DNA of 64,000 nt, from assembly GCF_023380205.1 (NCBI RefSeq), contig NZ_CP093361.1:496001-560000 (forward strand). Reading direction: 5' to 3'. This DNA is from Nicoliella spurrieriana. GTDB lineage: Bacteria; Bacillota; Bacilli; Lactobacillales; Lactobacillaceae. The notes under the pieces are model-generated. The model worked only from the letters and a program-made list of their open reading frames with translations, was not told the origin of the DNA and did no database searches. Positions 8,763 to 18,056 of this stretch are shown piece after piece. Position 1 is the stretch's first letter; each line of letters starts with the position of its first letter. Position numbers and translations under genes: made by a program.

Positions 8763-9347
8763 ATGGAAAAAATCAATATTTTTACCTCCACGAGCGTTCC
8801 GTTGATGAACAACAATATTGATACGGATCAATTAATCCCCAAGCAATTTCTAAAGAACATTTTAAAGACCGGGTTTGGCAAAAACCTACTATATGATTGG
8901 CGCTATTTAAAACCCAACGTTCCCAATCCTGATTTTGTTTTAAATAAACCAGAACGGGCAGGGGCACAAATCCTAGTGACTGGTGACAATTTCGGGTGTG
9001 GTTCCTCCCGTGAACATGCGGTATGGGCACTTAAGGATTACGGCTTTCGGGTGATTATTGCAGGTAGTTATAGTGATATCTTCTATATGAATAGTACCAA
9101 GAACGGGGTATTAGCAATTAAGTTGCCCCAAGCACAACGCGATTTCTTAGCTCAGCTACCCGCTGATCAACCGATTACCATTAACCTACCGGAACAAAAG
9201 GTAATCGCAGCCGGTCATGAATTTGACTTTGACATTGATGAACGAATTAAACACAAACTAGTAAACGGGCTTGATGACATCGCGATTACGATGAAGGAAA
9301 TGGATAAGATCGAAGCCTACGAAGCAAAGATGCCGAACTTTAATTAA
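8763..9347 (+). CDS. leuD: 3-isopropylmalate dehydratase small subunit
   Basis: 194 residues, swivelling domain of the LeuCD enzyme: [15 protein letters not shown] near the N-terminus and the substrate loop [17 protein letters not shown], then GVLAIKL. The ATG immediately follows the leuC stop codon. It ends 17 bp before sufC with no terminator between. Confidence 0.95.
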   Translation: MEKINIFTSTSVPLMNNNIDTDQLIPKQFLKNILKTGFGKNLLYDWRYLKPNVPNPDFVLNKPERAGAQILVTGDNFGCGSSREHAVWALKDYGFRVIIAGSYSDIFYMNSTKNGVLAIKLPQAQRDFLAQLPADQPITINLPEQKVIAAGHEFDFDIDERIKHKLVNGLDDIAITMKEMDKIEAYEAKMPNFN

Positions 9348-9364
9348 TCCAGGGGGAAGAGTAG

Positions 9365-10165
9365 ATGACTAAATTAGAAGTAAAGGACCTACACGTTAGC
9401 TTTATCGACGAGGAAGAAGAAACGACTAAGGAAATCCTAAAGGGGGTTAACTTAATCATAAATACCGGTGAGACCCACGCCATCATGGGGCCCAACGGAA
9501 CTGGGAAATCGACGTTATCTGAAACGATTATGGGGAACCCGAACTACACGGTTACCAGTGGCGATATCATGATCGATGGGCAAAGCATCTTAGATAAGAC
9601 GGTCGATGAACGGGCCCGGGCAGGATTATTCCTAGCGATGCAGTATCCCGCTGAAATTAAGGGGATTACGAACGCCGAATTTATCCAAGCTGCGGTGAAC
9701 GCGCGGCGGGCTGAAGATGACCCCGAACCGATTCGCCAGTTCTTAAACCGCTTGGATGATAGTTTAAAGATTTTGAACATGAGCGAAGCAATGGTGGAAC
9801 GGTACTTAAATGAAGGCTTTTCCGGTGGTGAAAAGAAACGGAACGAAATTTTGCAGATGATGATGATCAAACCGAAGTTTGCCATCCTAGATGAAATTGA
9901 TTCCGGATTAGATATTGATGCCCTGCAAGTGGTATCTAGAGGGGTAAATTCCATGGATGGCAGTCAATTAGGGACCTTAATGATTACCCACTACCAACGG
10001 ATTTTGAACTACATTAAACCGGATTTCATTCATGTGATGATGGGTGGACGCATCGTTAAGACCGGTGATATTAGCCTAGCTGAAGAATTGGAAAACAACG
10101 GGTATGCAGCTTTGCGGGATGAATTAGGACTAGACATTGATTTGACCGATGAAGACGTTTATTAA
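9365..10165 (+). CDS. sufC: Fe-S cluster assembly ATPase SufC
   Basis: 266 residues, ABC-type ATPase that partners SufB and SufD in the scaffold complex. Walker A GPNGTGKST, signature FSGGEKKRNEILQM (the SufC-specific form), Walker B FAILDEIDSGLDIDAL and the H-loop MITHYQRIL are all present. SD CAGGGGGAAGAG. First gene of a sufC-D-S-U-B set typical of Firmicutes. Confidence 0.96.
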   Translation: MTKLEVKDLHVSFIDEEEETTKEILKGVNLIINTGETHAIMGPNGTGKSTLSETIMGNPNYTVTSGDIMIDGQSILDKTVDERARAGLFLAMQYPAEIKGITNAEFIQAAVNARRAEDDPEPIRQFLNRLDDSLKILNMSEAMVERYLNEGFSGGEKKRNEILQMMMIKPKFAILDEIDSGLDIDALQVVSRGVNSMDGSQLGTLMITHYQRILNYIKPDFIHVMMGGRIVKTGDISLAEELENNGYAALRDELGLDIDLTDEDVY

Positions 10166-10180
10166 GAGGGGGAACGACTG

Positions 10181-11464
10181 ATGATTAAAGACAAGTTTAT
10201 GCGTCAGGTATCACCGACCATGATTGCTGAAGCTCGATTTGATAACGAACCCGAATGGATGACGCAATATCGGACAGCTACCTTTGAATCAATGGGCCAG
10301 TTATCATTACCAGTAATTGCCAAGATGGATTATCATACCTGGCGCTTCGTTAGTAACGCTAGTCAACACCAAGCAGTGACGACTCCGCTTGATGATGATA
10401 CTAAGCATGAACTGCAGCATTATAACTGCGCAACGATTGGTAAACGGGTCTTTCGTAATGAACCCAATGCTGAAATGATCACCGGTGGGGTGATTTGCTG
10501 TGATTTTGCAACCGCGTTACATAAGTATCCGGAAATGATTAAATCATACTTAGTAGATAACCAATCTGGTGCTACGGACCGCCTCAATTGCTTACAAAAT
10601 TCATTAGTGAATAACGGGATTTTTATTTACGTTCCGGCGGGCGTGCAGTTAAGTGAACCCATCAAAATTGCAATGATGGAGGATAACTATCAACCTGACA
10701 CGACCTTTAGTCGCGTCATTGTGGTCGCTGCTAATGATAGCAAGGTCGATATTGTGCAGAAGTTGGGCAGTATTGGGGATGCCAAAAAGGTGACCCACGT
10801 TAACATTGACGTTTATGCCAAACCCAACAGCGAAGTGCAATTCTTTTCATTAGATGCAATTGGCGCATCCAACACCGCCTACGTAATGCGCCGGGCGCAG
10901 GTTGGTCGCAGGGCGAAGATGAACTGGATGATTGGCTCGTTCAATGATGGCAATACCATTTCAGACATCGCCACTAATTTAAACGGTGAGGGTTCCAAGG
11001 GTAATACCCGGGTGGTTTCAATTGCAAGCCACCGGCAACAACAAGGAATTAACACGAATATTACGAACTATGGACGACACTCCGATGGTGAAATTAGCCA
11101 ACGGGGCGCCATTTTAGACCAAGCTCGAATTGTATTTAATGGGATTGGGAAGGTGGCCCATGGTGCGCACGGCGCTAACAACCAACAGGAAAATAGCGTG
11201 CTCATGTTATCGGATGACGCCAGTGGTGATGCCAACCCAATTCTACTAATTGATGAAAACGACGTGATTGCCGGCCACAAAGCTAGCATTGGTAAAATTG
11301 ATGAACGGCAATTGTACTACTTAATGAGCCGGGGGATTAAACCGGAAGTTGCGAAGAAGTTAGTAATTCGTGGTTTCTTAGGGATTATCCTATCACACAT
11401 TCCATCAGCTACGATTAAACAACAAATGATCGATATTATTGAAGGGAAGCTTGCAAATGATTAA
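10181..11464 (+). CDS. sufD: Fe-S cluster assembly protein SufD
   Basis: 427 residues, SufB/SufD family beta-helix protein. C-terminal core includes AHGAHGANNQQENSVLMLS, DANPILLIDENDVIAGHKAS and the ending [22 protein letters not shown] that both SufB and SufD share. Being in second place after SufC and lacking SufB-specific cysteines, it is SufD. SD AGAGGGGGAACG. The stop overlaps the sufS start. Confidence 0.92.
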   Translation: MIKDKFMRQVSPTMIAEARFDNEPEWMTQYRTATFESMGQLSLPVIAKMDYHTWRFVSNASQHQAVTTPLDDDTKHELQHYNCATIGKRVFRNEPNAEMITGGVICCDFATALHKYPEMIKSYLVDNQSGATDRLNCLQNSLVNNGIFIYVPAGVQLSEPIKIAMMEDNYQPDTTFSRVIVVAANDSKVDIVQKLGSIGDAKKVTHVNIDVYAKPNSEVQFFSLDAIGASNTAYVMRRAQVGRRAKMNWMIGSFNDGNTISDIATNLNGEGSKGNTRVVSIASHRQQQGINTNITNYGRHSDGEISQRGAILDQARIVFNGIGKVAHGAHGANNQQENSVLMLSDDASGDANPILLIDENDVIAGHKASIGKIDERQLYYLMSRGIKPEVAKKLVIRGFLGIILSHIPSATIKQQMIDIIEGKLAND

Positions 11465-12689
11465 AGCCAACGTTAAAGCGGATTTTCCAATTCTCCACCG
11501 GCAAATTAATGACGAACCGATGGTGTACTTAGATAATGCGGCAACCTCGCAAAAACCACGGATGGTGATTGACCGGGTAACTGAATATTACTTTCAGCAA
11601 AATGCGAATGTCCACCGCGGGGTGAGTTCGCTTTCGATGGCTGCGACCGATGAATATGAAGCTGCTCGGCAAGCGGTTAGTGATTTTATTCACGCTGAGG
11701 GTCCTGATAACGTGGTGTTTACCCGTTCGACGACCGAAAGCCTGAACTGGATTGCCAGTGGGTATGCCGACTCTGTGTTACAACCGGGGGATGAAATTGT
11801 CATCACGGTGGCTGAACACCATAGTAACATTGTTCCCTGGCAACAAGTTGCCAAGCGCCACCACGCTAAATTAAAGTACATTCGTTTGAATGCATGTGGG
11901 CGGTTAGATTTAATTGATGCTAAGCATCAAATTACCGACCGGACGAAGATCGTTGCCATTAACCACGTTTCCAACGTGATGGGTGCTGAGAATCCGGTGG
12001 CAAAGGTGAGTCACCTAGCTCATCAACACGGGGCGGTAATGGTGGTGGATGCTGCCCAATCAGCACCGCACATGCCGATCGATGTTCAAGCACTGGATGC
12101 TGACTTCCTGGCCTTTTCAGGACATAAGATGTTAGCGCCGACCGGGATTGGCGTCCTCTATGGAAAGCAAGCAGTGTTGGCCGAAATGAACCCGGTACAA
12201 TTTGGTGGTGAGATGATCGATGAAGTGACCCAACAAACGGCCACCTTTCAAAAGAGCCCGCTGAAATTTGAAGCGGGCACGCCCAATATTGCGGGAGCGA
12301 TTGGGCTCCACGCTGCGATTAACTACCTGAGTGCGATGGGGATGGAGTCGATTCATGATCATGACCTCCAATTAACGACTCGGTGTATTGAACGACTCCG
12401 GCAATTAGGCGGTGTGACGATTTATGGCGATTCCGATCCCGCAAACCACAACGGGGTGGTGACATTCAACGTGGCGGGCATTCATCCCCACGACGTTGCG
12501 ACCGGCTTGGATATGGAAGGAATCGAAGTAAGAGCTGGACACCACTGTGCCCAACCACTAATGGATGTCTTGGGAGTCGAGTCAACGGTCCGGGCGAGTT
12601 TTTATTTCTATAATGATGCTACCGATGTGGACCGTTTCATTGACGCCCTGAGCAAAGTAAAGGAGTTTTTTACCGATGGCCTTAGCTAA
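11457..12689 (+). CDS. sufS: Cysteine desulfurase SufS
   Basis: PLP enzyme that removes sulfur from cysteine and passes it to SufU. 410 residues: VYLDNAATSQKP, VTVAEHHSNIVPW (PLP-stacking His), DAAQSAPH (PLP Asp), FSGHKMLAPTGIGVLYG (Schiff-base Lys) and RAGHHCAQPLMDVLG with the persulfide Cys. ATG at 11457 is inside the last codons of sufD and follows GAAGGGAAG; an in-frame TTG 18 nt earlier is less likely. Confidence 0.96.
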   Translation: MIKANVKADFPILHRQINDEPMVYLDNAATSQKPRMVIDRVTEYYFQQNANVHRGVSSLSMAATDEYEAARQAVSDFIHAEGPDNVVFTRSTTESLNWIASGYADSVLQPGDEIVITVAEHHSNIVPWQQVAKRHHAKLKYIRLNACGRLDLIDAKHQITDRTKIVAINHVSNVMGAENPVAKVSHLAHQHGAVMVVDAAQSAPHMPIDVQALDADFLAFSGHKMLAPTGIGVLYGKQAVLAEMNPVQFGGEMIDEVTQQTATFQKSPLKFEAGTPNIAGAIGLHAAINYLSAMGMESIHDHDLQLTTRCIERLRQLGGVTIYGDSDPANHNGVVTFNVAGIHPHDVATGLDMEGIEVRAGHHCAQPLMDVLGVESTVRASFYFYNDATDVDRFIDALSKVKEFFTDGLS

Positions 12690-13131
12690 ATTAAATCAAC
12701 TTTACCGAAGCGTGGTGCTAGATCATGCAAGCCACCCGCGCAACTTTGGTGAATTAACCGACCGCACTGCCGACTTAGTATTAAGAAACCCCAGTTGTGG
12801 TGACATTATCAACGTACAGGTCCGAATCAACGCTAACGTGGTTGAGGATGTTAAATTCATGGGCGAGGGCTGCACGATTTCAAAGGCTTCCGCTAGCATG
12901 ATGACCACCGCTGTGAAGGGCAAATCGATTGCTGAATGTAATCAAATTATTCAATTATTCTCAGATAACATTATTAATAAACAAATTGCGCCAGCAGATG
13001 AAGAACGGCTTGGCGATGCATTGCTACTAAGTACGGTTGCTAAGTTTCCAACGCGGATTCGCTGTGCGACCCTTGGGTGGCATGCGCTGGATGAATTAAT
13101 CAACGATAAGGGAGTGGAACAACATGACTGA
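12676..13131 (+). CDS. sufU: Zinc-dependent sulfurtransferase SufU
   Basis: 151 residues. Accepts persulfide sulfur from SufS. The zinc ligands and acceptor are in place: NPSCGD (C41, D43), [10 protein letters not shown] (C66) and [13 protein letters not shown] (C130). The insertion between the second and third Cys is the feature that separates SufU from IscU scaffolds. Overlaps sufS by 14 nt, SD AAGGAG. Confidence 0.95.
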   Translation: MALAKLNQLYRSVVLDHASHPRNFGELTDRTADLVLRNPSCGDIINVQVRINANVVEDVKFMGEGCTISKASASMMTTAVKGKSIAECNQIIQLFSDNIINKQIAPADEERLGDALLLSTVAKFPTRIRCATLGWHALDELINDKGVEQHD

Positions 13132-14527
13132 CATTACTGACGTATTGCCCGAAAATGACTATCAATTTGGCTTTCATGACGACGTGACCCCGGTATTTTC
13201 CACCGGAGAGGGCTTGAATGAAGACATCATTAGACAGATTTCAAAGGAAAAAAACGAACCTAAGTGGATGCTTGACTACCGGTTACAGTCGTATCACACC
13301 TTTTTACAAATGGATGATCCTGACTTTGGTCCGGACTTAAGCGGGTTGGACTTGGAACACATGAAGTACTACCAAAAATCAACCGACCAAAAGTACCGGG
13401 ATTGGGATGACGTGCCAGATAAAATTAAGGAAACCTTTGATCGAATCGGGGTCCCGGAAGCTGAACGCAAGTACTTAGCTGGGTCTTCGGCCCAATATGA
13501 ATCTGAATCGGTTTACCATAACATGAAGGACGAGCTTGCAAAGCAGGGGATTATCTTCACGGATACCGATACGGCCCTCCAACAGTACCCGGAATTATTT
13601 AAGAAGTGGTTCGGAAAGTTAATCAAACCGACTAATAATAAATACGCGGCATTAAACGGTGCGGTATGGTCAGGGGGAACCTTTATCTACGTTCCTAAGG
13701 GGGTAACGGTGTCTGCACCGATCCAAACCTACTTTAGAATCAACGCTGCTAATTCAGGGCAATTCGAACGGACGTTGATTATTGTTGATGAACACGCCCA
13801 CCTTGAATATGTAGAAGGCTGTACAGCACCTACATATAATTCAGATAGCTTACATGCAGCAGTGGTGGAAGTAAACGTGTTACCACATGCATATTGTCGT
13901 TACACTACGATTCAAAACTGGTCCAACAACGTTTATAGTCTAGAAACGAAGCGGGCCCAAGCATTAGAAGATGCCGTAATGGAATGGGTCGACGGAAACT
14001 TGGGTTCGAAGGTGACGATGAAGTACCCATCCGTGTACTTAAATGGCCGCGGGGCCAAGGGAACGATGCTTTCGATTGCGGTTGCCGGAAAGAATATCCA
14101 CTCTGATACCGGAGCCCAGATGATTCACAATGCGCCTGACACCTCATCATCGATCATTTCTAAATCCATCGCTAAAGATGGCGGTTCGGTTGATTATCGA
14201 GGGAAGGTCCGGTTTGCAAAGAATAGCCCCGGTTCCCACTGTCACGTGGAATGTGACACGATTATCGTTGATGATCAATCCACCAGTGACACGATCCCCT
14301 ATAACGAAATTTACAATAGTGATGTGTCAATGGAACACGAAGCAAAGGTCTCGAAGATTTCAGAAGAACAACTTTACTACCTCATGTCACGGGGGATTAC
14401 AGAACAAAAGGCGACGGAGATGATCATCATGAGCTTCATCGAACCGTTTACTAAGGAACTACCAATGGAATACGCAGTGGAATTGAACCGCTTGATCAGC
14501 TTTGAAATGGAAGGCTCGATTGGCTAA
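13124..14527 (+). CDS. sufB: Fe-S cluster scaffold SufB
   Basis: 467 residues. N-terminal [18 protein letters not shown] and [11 protein letters not shown], then [38 protein letters not shown] (with the conserved Cys of the assembly site), [14 protein letters not shown], and [20 protein letters not shown]. These are SufB rather than SufD motifs. Overlaps sufU by 8 nt. Confidence 0.96.
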   Translation: MTDITDVLPENDYQFGFHDDVTPVFSTGEGLNEDIIRQISKEKNEPKWMLDYRLQSYHTFLQMDDPDFGPDLSGLDLEHMKYYQKSTDQKYRDWDDVPDKIKETFDRIGVPEAERKYLAGSSAQYESESVYHNMKDELAKQGIIFTDTDTALQQYPELFKKWFGKLIKPTNNKYAALNGAVWSGGTFIYVPKGVTVSAPIQTYFRINAANSGQFERTLIIVDEHAHLEYVEGCTAPTYNSDSLHAAVVEVNVLPHAYCRYTTIQNWSNNVYSLETKRAQALEDAVMEWVDGNLGSKVTMKYPSVYLNGRGAKGTMLSIAVAGKNIHSDTGAQMIHNAPDTSSSIISKSIAKDGGSVDYRGKVRFAKNSPGSHCHVECDTIIVDDQSTSDTIPYNEIYNSDVSMEHEAKVSKISEEQLYYLMSRGITEQKATEMIIMSFIEPFTKELPMEYAVELNRLISFEMEGSIG

Positions 14528-14541
14528 GGAGGATATTAACC

Positions 14542-14847
14542 ATGGAAATTGAAAGAAATAAGTATGTGGATGCACTAGAAAACGTGATTGACCCGGAACT
14601 ATTTATTGATATTGTCAACTTAGGCTTAATCTACAAGGTCGAAGTGGACGATGATAAGCAATGTGTTGTGACCATGACGTTAACAATCATGGGCTGTCCA
14701 TTAAGTGACTACCTCTTTGATCAAATTAAGGAACAACTAATGGGGTTCCCAGAAATTGATAACGTAGACGTCAACCTAGTATGGGAACCAGCCTGGTCAA
14801 TTGATAACATGTCACGAGAAGCACGGATGCAACTAGGGATTCATTAA
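14542..14847 (+). CDS. DUF59/MIP18-family Fe-S maturation protein (SufT-like)
   Basis: 101 residues, the MIP18/PaaD domain: ALENVIDPELFIDIVNLGLIYKVEVD, VTMTLTIMGCPLSDYLFDQI (conserved Cys in the CPL motif) and VDVNLVWEPAWSIDNMSREARMQLG. Stand-alone members next to suf genes act in Fe-S cluster transfer. SD AAGGAGGATATT, 14 bp behind sufB. Confidence 0.9.
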   Translation: MEIERNKYVDALENVIDPELFIDIVNLGLIYKVEVDDDKQCVVTMTLTIMGCPLSDYLFDQIKEQLMGFPEIDNVDVNLVWEPAWSIDNMSREARMQLGIH

Positions 14848-14882
14848 GCTAATAATTAACAACTAGAAGGGAAGTGAGCGTC

Positions 14883-16175
14883 ATGAGCGTAAACGTAGAA
14901 ACCGAACCAGCGATGGATAATCAAATCGTGATGGATGATTCAAAGCGAAGCTGGCTGAAGCAAATTAAGAACTGGATGATGGTGGTGGGACCGGGGTTAA
15001 TTGTGATGTTAGCCGACACCGATGCTGGGTATTTAATCACTGCTGCGCAATCCGGGGCTAGCTACGGGTACGCAATGGTGCTGCCACAAATTCTGTTGAT
15101 TCCAATTTTATTTATGGTGCAAGAAATTACGGTCCGACTGGGGATTATTACCAAGAAGGGCCATGGGGAGCTAATTCGTGAATACTTTGGGAAGAAGTGG
15201 GCGTACCTATCTTCGATTACCCTGATGGTCTCATCGGTCGGGGCCTTGATTACCGAATTCATTGGGATCGCCGGGGTCGGCGAACTATTTGGGATTTCGA
15301 AGTGGTTTACCGTTCCCGCTAGTACGGCGGTCTTGATCATGATTGCATTCATGGGTAGCTACCGGCGGGTCGAAAAGATTGGAATCATGTTTGGGATTTT
15401 CGAATTGACCTTTATTATTGGAATCTTCATGGTTCACCCCAACATGGGGTCTTTGATGGAGGGAATTCAAACGATTCCACTCCATGATTCGTCATACGTC
15501 TACCTAATTGCAGCCAACGTGGGTTCTGTGATCATGCCCTGGATGATTTTTTATCAACAAAGTGCAGTCGTTGATAAACGCCTGACCCCGAGCATGATTA
15601 AAAAGGAGCAAACCGACACCTTTGTGGGTACCTTTATTACCCAGGGAATCATGATTGGCTTCGTAATGCTATTTGCAGCAACGGTGTTCAAAGATCACCT
15701 TCATGCTAATGAGGAAACGGTCGGTGACTTGGTCAATTCATTGGCGAACTACATTGGGATGGGCGCCTCCAAAGCAATTCTGGGCTCTAGCATTCTAGGT
15801 GGTGCGCTAGTGGCAGCAATTGTGGTGGTCCTAGCTGGGACTTGGGGTATGACCGAGGTGTTGAACTGGAAGCATAGCTTGAACGAACGGTTGAACCGTT
15901 CTAATTGGGGCTTCTATAGTATGTACGCAGGAACATTGATTTTCAGTGCCGCATTGGTCCTATTCAACCAAAACTTGGTATCAATTGCAATTAGTGTTGA
16001 AGTCGTAAATGCATTGATGATTCCAGTAGTGCTAGGGTTCTTGTTGCTACTAGAAGCCCGCGCATTGCCTAAAAAATACCGGATGAAGGGGATTTACCGC
16101 TTTACCGTAATTAGCCTATCACTAGTGGTGATGGCCTTCGGTGTGTACATGATTGGCCCCGCACTGGGAATGTAG
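14883..16175 (+). CDS. Nramp-superfamily metal transporter with atypical binding motif
   Basis: 430 residues, about 11 membrane helices. The fold is Nramp-like (GPGLIVMLADTDAGYLITAAQSG in helix 1, VGSVIMPWMIFYQQSAVVDKR in helix 6), but the helix-1 metal motif DPGN reads DTDAGY and the helix-6 AxxMPHN reads SVIMPWM. Canonical Mn/Fe Nramp residues are thus replaced, as in the Nramp-related Mg/Mn transporters or other divergent branches. ATG at 14883, 10 nt after GAAGGGA. Its place directly behind the suf genes hints at metal supply for cluster or enzyme assembly, but substrate is inference only. Confidence 0.78.
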   Translation: MSVNVETEPAMDNQIVMDDSKRSWLKQIKNWMMVVGPGLIVMLADTDAGYLITAAQSGASYGYAMVLPQILLIPILFMVQEITVRLGIITKKGHGELIREYFGKKWAYLSSITLMVSSVGALITEFIGIAGVGELFGISKWFTVPASTAVLIMIAFMGSYRRVEKIGIMFGIFELTFIIGIFMVHPNMGSLMEGIQTIPLHDSSYVYLIAANVGSVIMPWMIFYQQSAVVDKRLTPSMIKKEQTDTFVGTFITQGIMIGFVMLFAATVFKDHLHANEETVGDLVNSLANYIGMGASKAILGSSILGGALVAAIVVVLAGTWGMTEVLNWKHSLNERLNRSNWGFYSMYAGTLIFSAALVLFNQNLVSIAISVEVVNALMIPVVLGFLLLLEARALPKKYRMKGIYRFTVISLSLVVMAFGVYMIGPALGM

Positions 16176-16200
16176 TTTAATTAAGAAGGGGAGTAAGATT

Positions 16201-16875
16201 GTGAAAATTAAAGATCAGTTATATATTAACCCGTTAGAAAACGTTCAGAGTGATGAAATTAGTAAGTTACGCTCCGAACAATCAGATAGTAATTTATTGA
16301 AGATTGCCCATGTAGCAGCCGTTCGAGAAGTACATTTAAATGACTACCACTCAGAAATGGACCTACATAAGATGACGGTTCCGCAAAAGGCGGAGCAGCA
16401 ATCACAAATTGTAAATCGATTTTTTGCGGAACAACCAGTAACGATTAACCGGGTAAGGAGAAATGCCACGTTAACGAACTACTTACGCGATTGGTACGGC
16501 CGTGATTTAGGGATGACCGACCAAGAAAGTGCCCTCAGCATGGCCAAACAAGTGCACGGCTTTTTAGATAGTGGTGCTGATTGGTACTACCTATCCCAAG
16601 TGAACAATGGTGAGCATGCATTTGATGCTGACTTATTAGGGGGAACCGGCGACGGTAGTTTCATGGATTACTTTACGACCTACTATACGCAGGGCGATAA
16701 GTACATGAATGAAGCGACTGCTGACGGTCGCGATGAAGAATGGGTCAGAATGATTTTTACCCAACGAATCAAGAATGCGACCGCCTTTTTAAAGCCAGAC
16801 CGGTTAATTGAAATTGCTGATCAATTTAAAGATGATATGGAGATATATAATGCGATAATTAGCAACCAGAACTAG
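16201..16875 (+). CDS. Conserved hypothetical protein
   Basis: 224 residues starting at GTG 16201, 10 nt behind AAGGGGAG; an upstream in-frame extension overlaps the transporter gene. Soluble, helix-rich, no signal peptide. Notable stretch: RRNATLTNYLRDWYGRDLGM, then a HGFLDSGADWYYLSQVNNGE segment. I do not recognise the family. It sits in the co-directional leu-suf block between the Nramp-like transporter and the FMN oxygenase. Confidence 0.6.
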   Translation: MKIKDQLYINPLENVQSDEISKLRSEQSDSNLLKIAHVAAVREVHLNDYHSEMDLHKMTVPQKAEQQSQIVNRFFAEQPVTINRVRRNATLTNYLRDWYGRDLGMTDQESALSMAKQVHGFLDSGADWYYLSQVNNGEHAFDADLLGGTGDGSFMDYFTTYYTQGDKYMNEATADGRDEEWVRMIFTQRIKNATAFLKPDRLIEIADQFKDDMEIYNAIISNQN

Positions 16876-16902
16876 TGGTTGCGCCTAGGGAGATGGATGG
16901 TT

Positions 16903-17910
16903 ATGAAAACGCAAGCAAAGATGGTTACCGATATTTTGAAGATTAAATACCCGATTATTCAAGGGCCAATGTCATGGATTACGAACGCTGAATTTGTCAG
17001 TGCCGTGTCCAATGCAGGGGGCTTAGGGGTGTTAGGTGCAAATGCCGGTCAACGCCAAAAAGCCGATGGACCGGCCGATGCGGCTGAAAAAATGCGGCGT
17101 GAAATTCGCCGGGTCCATACATTAACGAACCATTCGTTTGGCATCAACATTGTAATGCATGATGCTAGCGATGACGTGAGTGAATATACCCAGTTAATGT
17201 TAAACACCGCATTTGAAGAGGGCGTACACTACTTTGTAACGGTCGGAGCACCGAATCCAGTGGTGTTTGATCAAATCAAGGCCCACCATGGCGTAATCAT
17301 TCACCGTCCATTAACCCCAACGGTTGCTAACATGCAGGCTGCCGAAGCAAACGGGGCTGACATCCTAGTTGCAACTGGGTGTGAGGCTGGTGGTGTTTAT
17401 CCTAATCAACGGGTAAGTACCGCTGAAATCATCGCAAAGGTGGTCGACCATGTGCACGTCCCAGTGATGGCTGCTGGTGGCATCAACAGTGTTGATGACA
17501 TTCGCGCTTTAGAATCATACCATGTGGCGGGCTTGTTCGTGGGGACGCTATTTATCGCCACCACGGAATCGCCATTAGCCGCTAGCGCAAAGCGGTTGAT
17601 CATTCAATCTAAATCTGGTGATTTGATCGATGTTTCAGCAAAGCTTCGTTCCATCAATACTGCAAAGGCCAAGCGCTTAAATCGGGCGTTTACCAATGCG
17701 GATAGTAACGTTGATGTGAATGCTGAAATCAAGAAGATGGGTGGTATGAAGCGGGGGATGCTTGATGGTGAAATCGATGACGGAATTGTTTCCGTTAATA
17801 CCAAAATTGATAGCATTAACCAAGAACGCTCAGTTGCTGAATTAATGGTCACCCTGGGTCACTCCTGGGAAATAGTAATGAATCACGACGTTTCGATGGC
17901 ATCGGAATAG
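16903..17910 (+). CDS. Nitronate monooxygenase / FabK-like FMN oxidoreductase
   Basis: 335 residues of the 2-nitropropane dioxygenase family: KYPIIQGPMSWITNAEFVSAVSNAGGLGVLGA (N-terminal FMN-binding region), VATGCEAGGVYP, and VPVMAAGGINSVDDIRALESYHVAGLFVGTLF (phosphate loop). FabK and nitronate monooxygenase share this layout; absence of neighbouring fab genes favours nitronate monooxygenase or an uncharacterised FMN enzyme. The ATG at 16903 is 9 nt behind AGGGAGA; earlier in-frame starts (16879, 16897) are worse. Last gene before a strong terminator. Confidence 0.82.
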   Translation: MKTQAKMVTDILKIKYPIIQGPMSWITNAEFVSAVSNAGGLGVLGANAGQRQKADGPADAAEKMRREIRRVHTLTNHSFGINIVMHDASDDVSEYTQLMLNTAFEEGVHYFVTVGAPNPVVFDQIKAHHGVIIHRPLTPTVANMQAAEANGADILVATGCEAGGVYPNQRVSTAEIIAKVVDHVHVPVMAAGGINSVDDIRALESYHVAGLFVGTLFIATTESPLAASAKRLIIQSKSGDLIDVSAKLRSINTAKAKRLNRAFTNADSNVDVNAEIKKMGGMKRGMLDGEIDDGIVSVNTKIDSINQERSVAELMVTLGHSWEIVMNHDVSMASE

Positions 17911-17923
17911 CTGAGAATGAATT

Positions 17924-17966
17924 AAAGGACTGCCTTACGATCTTTGATCGTGAGCAGTCCTTTTTA
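17924..17966 (+). terminator. Intrinsic terminator closing the leu-suf block
   Basis: AAAGGACTGC...GATC/GATC...GCAGTCCTTTTTA; strong stem and U tract. It is the first clear plus-strand terminator after the leuA T-box terminator. Confidence 0.9.
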
Positions 17967-17993
17967 GTGTATAAAGATTAGATTGAGGGACTA

Positions 17994-18043
17994 AAAAGGC
18001 CCCATCATCGTTAGCGTTTGGCTAATGATGATGGGGCCTTTAT
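17994..18043 (-). terminator. Intrinsic terminator for the ABC-2 permease gene
   Basis: AAAGGCCCCATCATCGTTAGC / GCTAATGATGATGGGGCCTTT, near-perfect long stem with A/T runs at both ends. Confidence 0.9.
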
Positions 18044-18056
18044 TGTGCACTATTTA

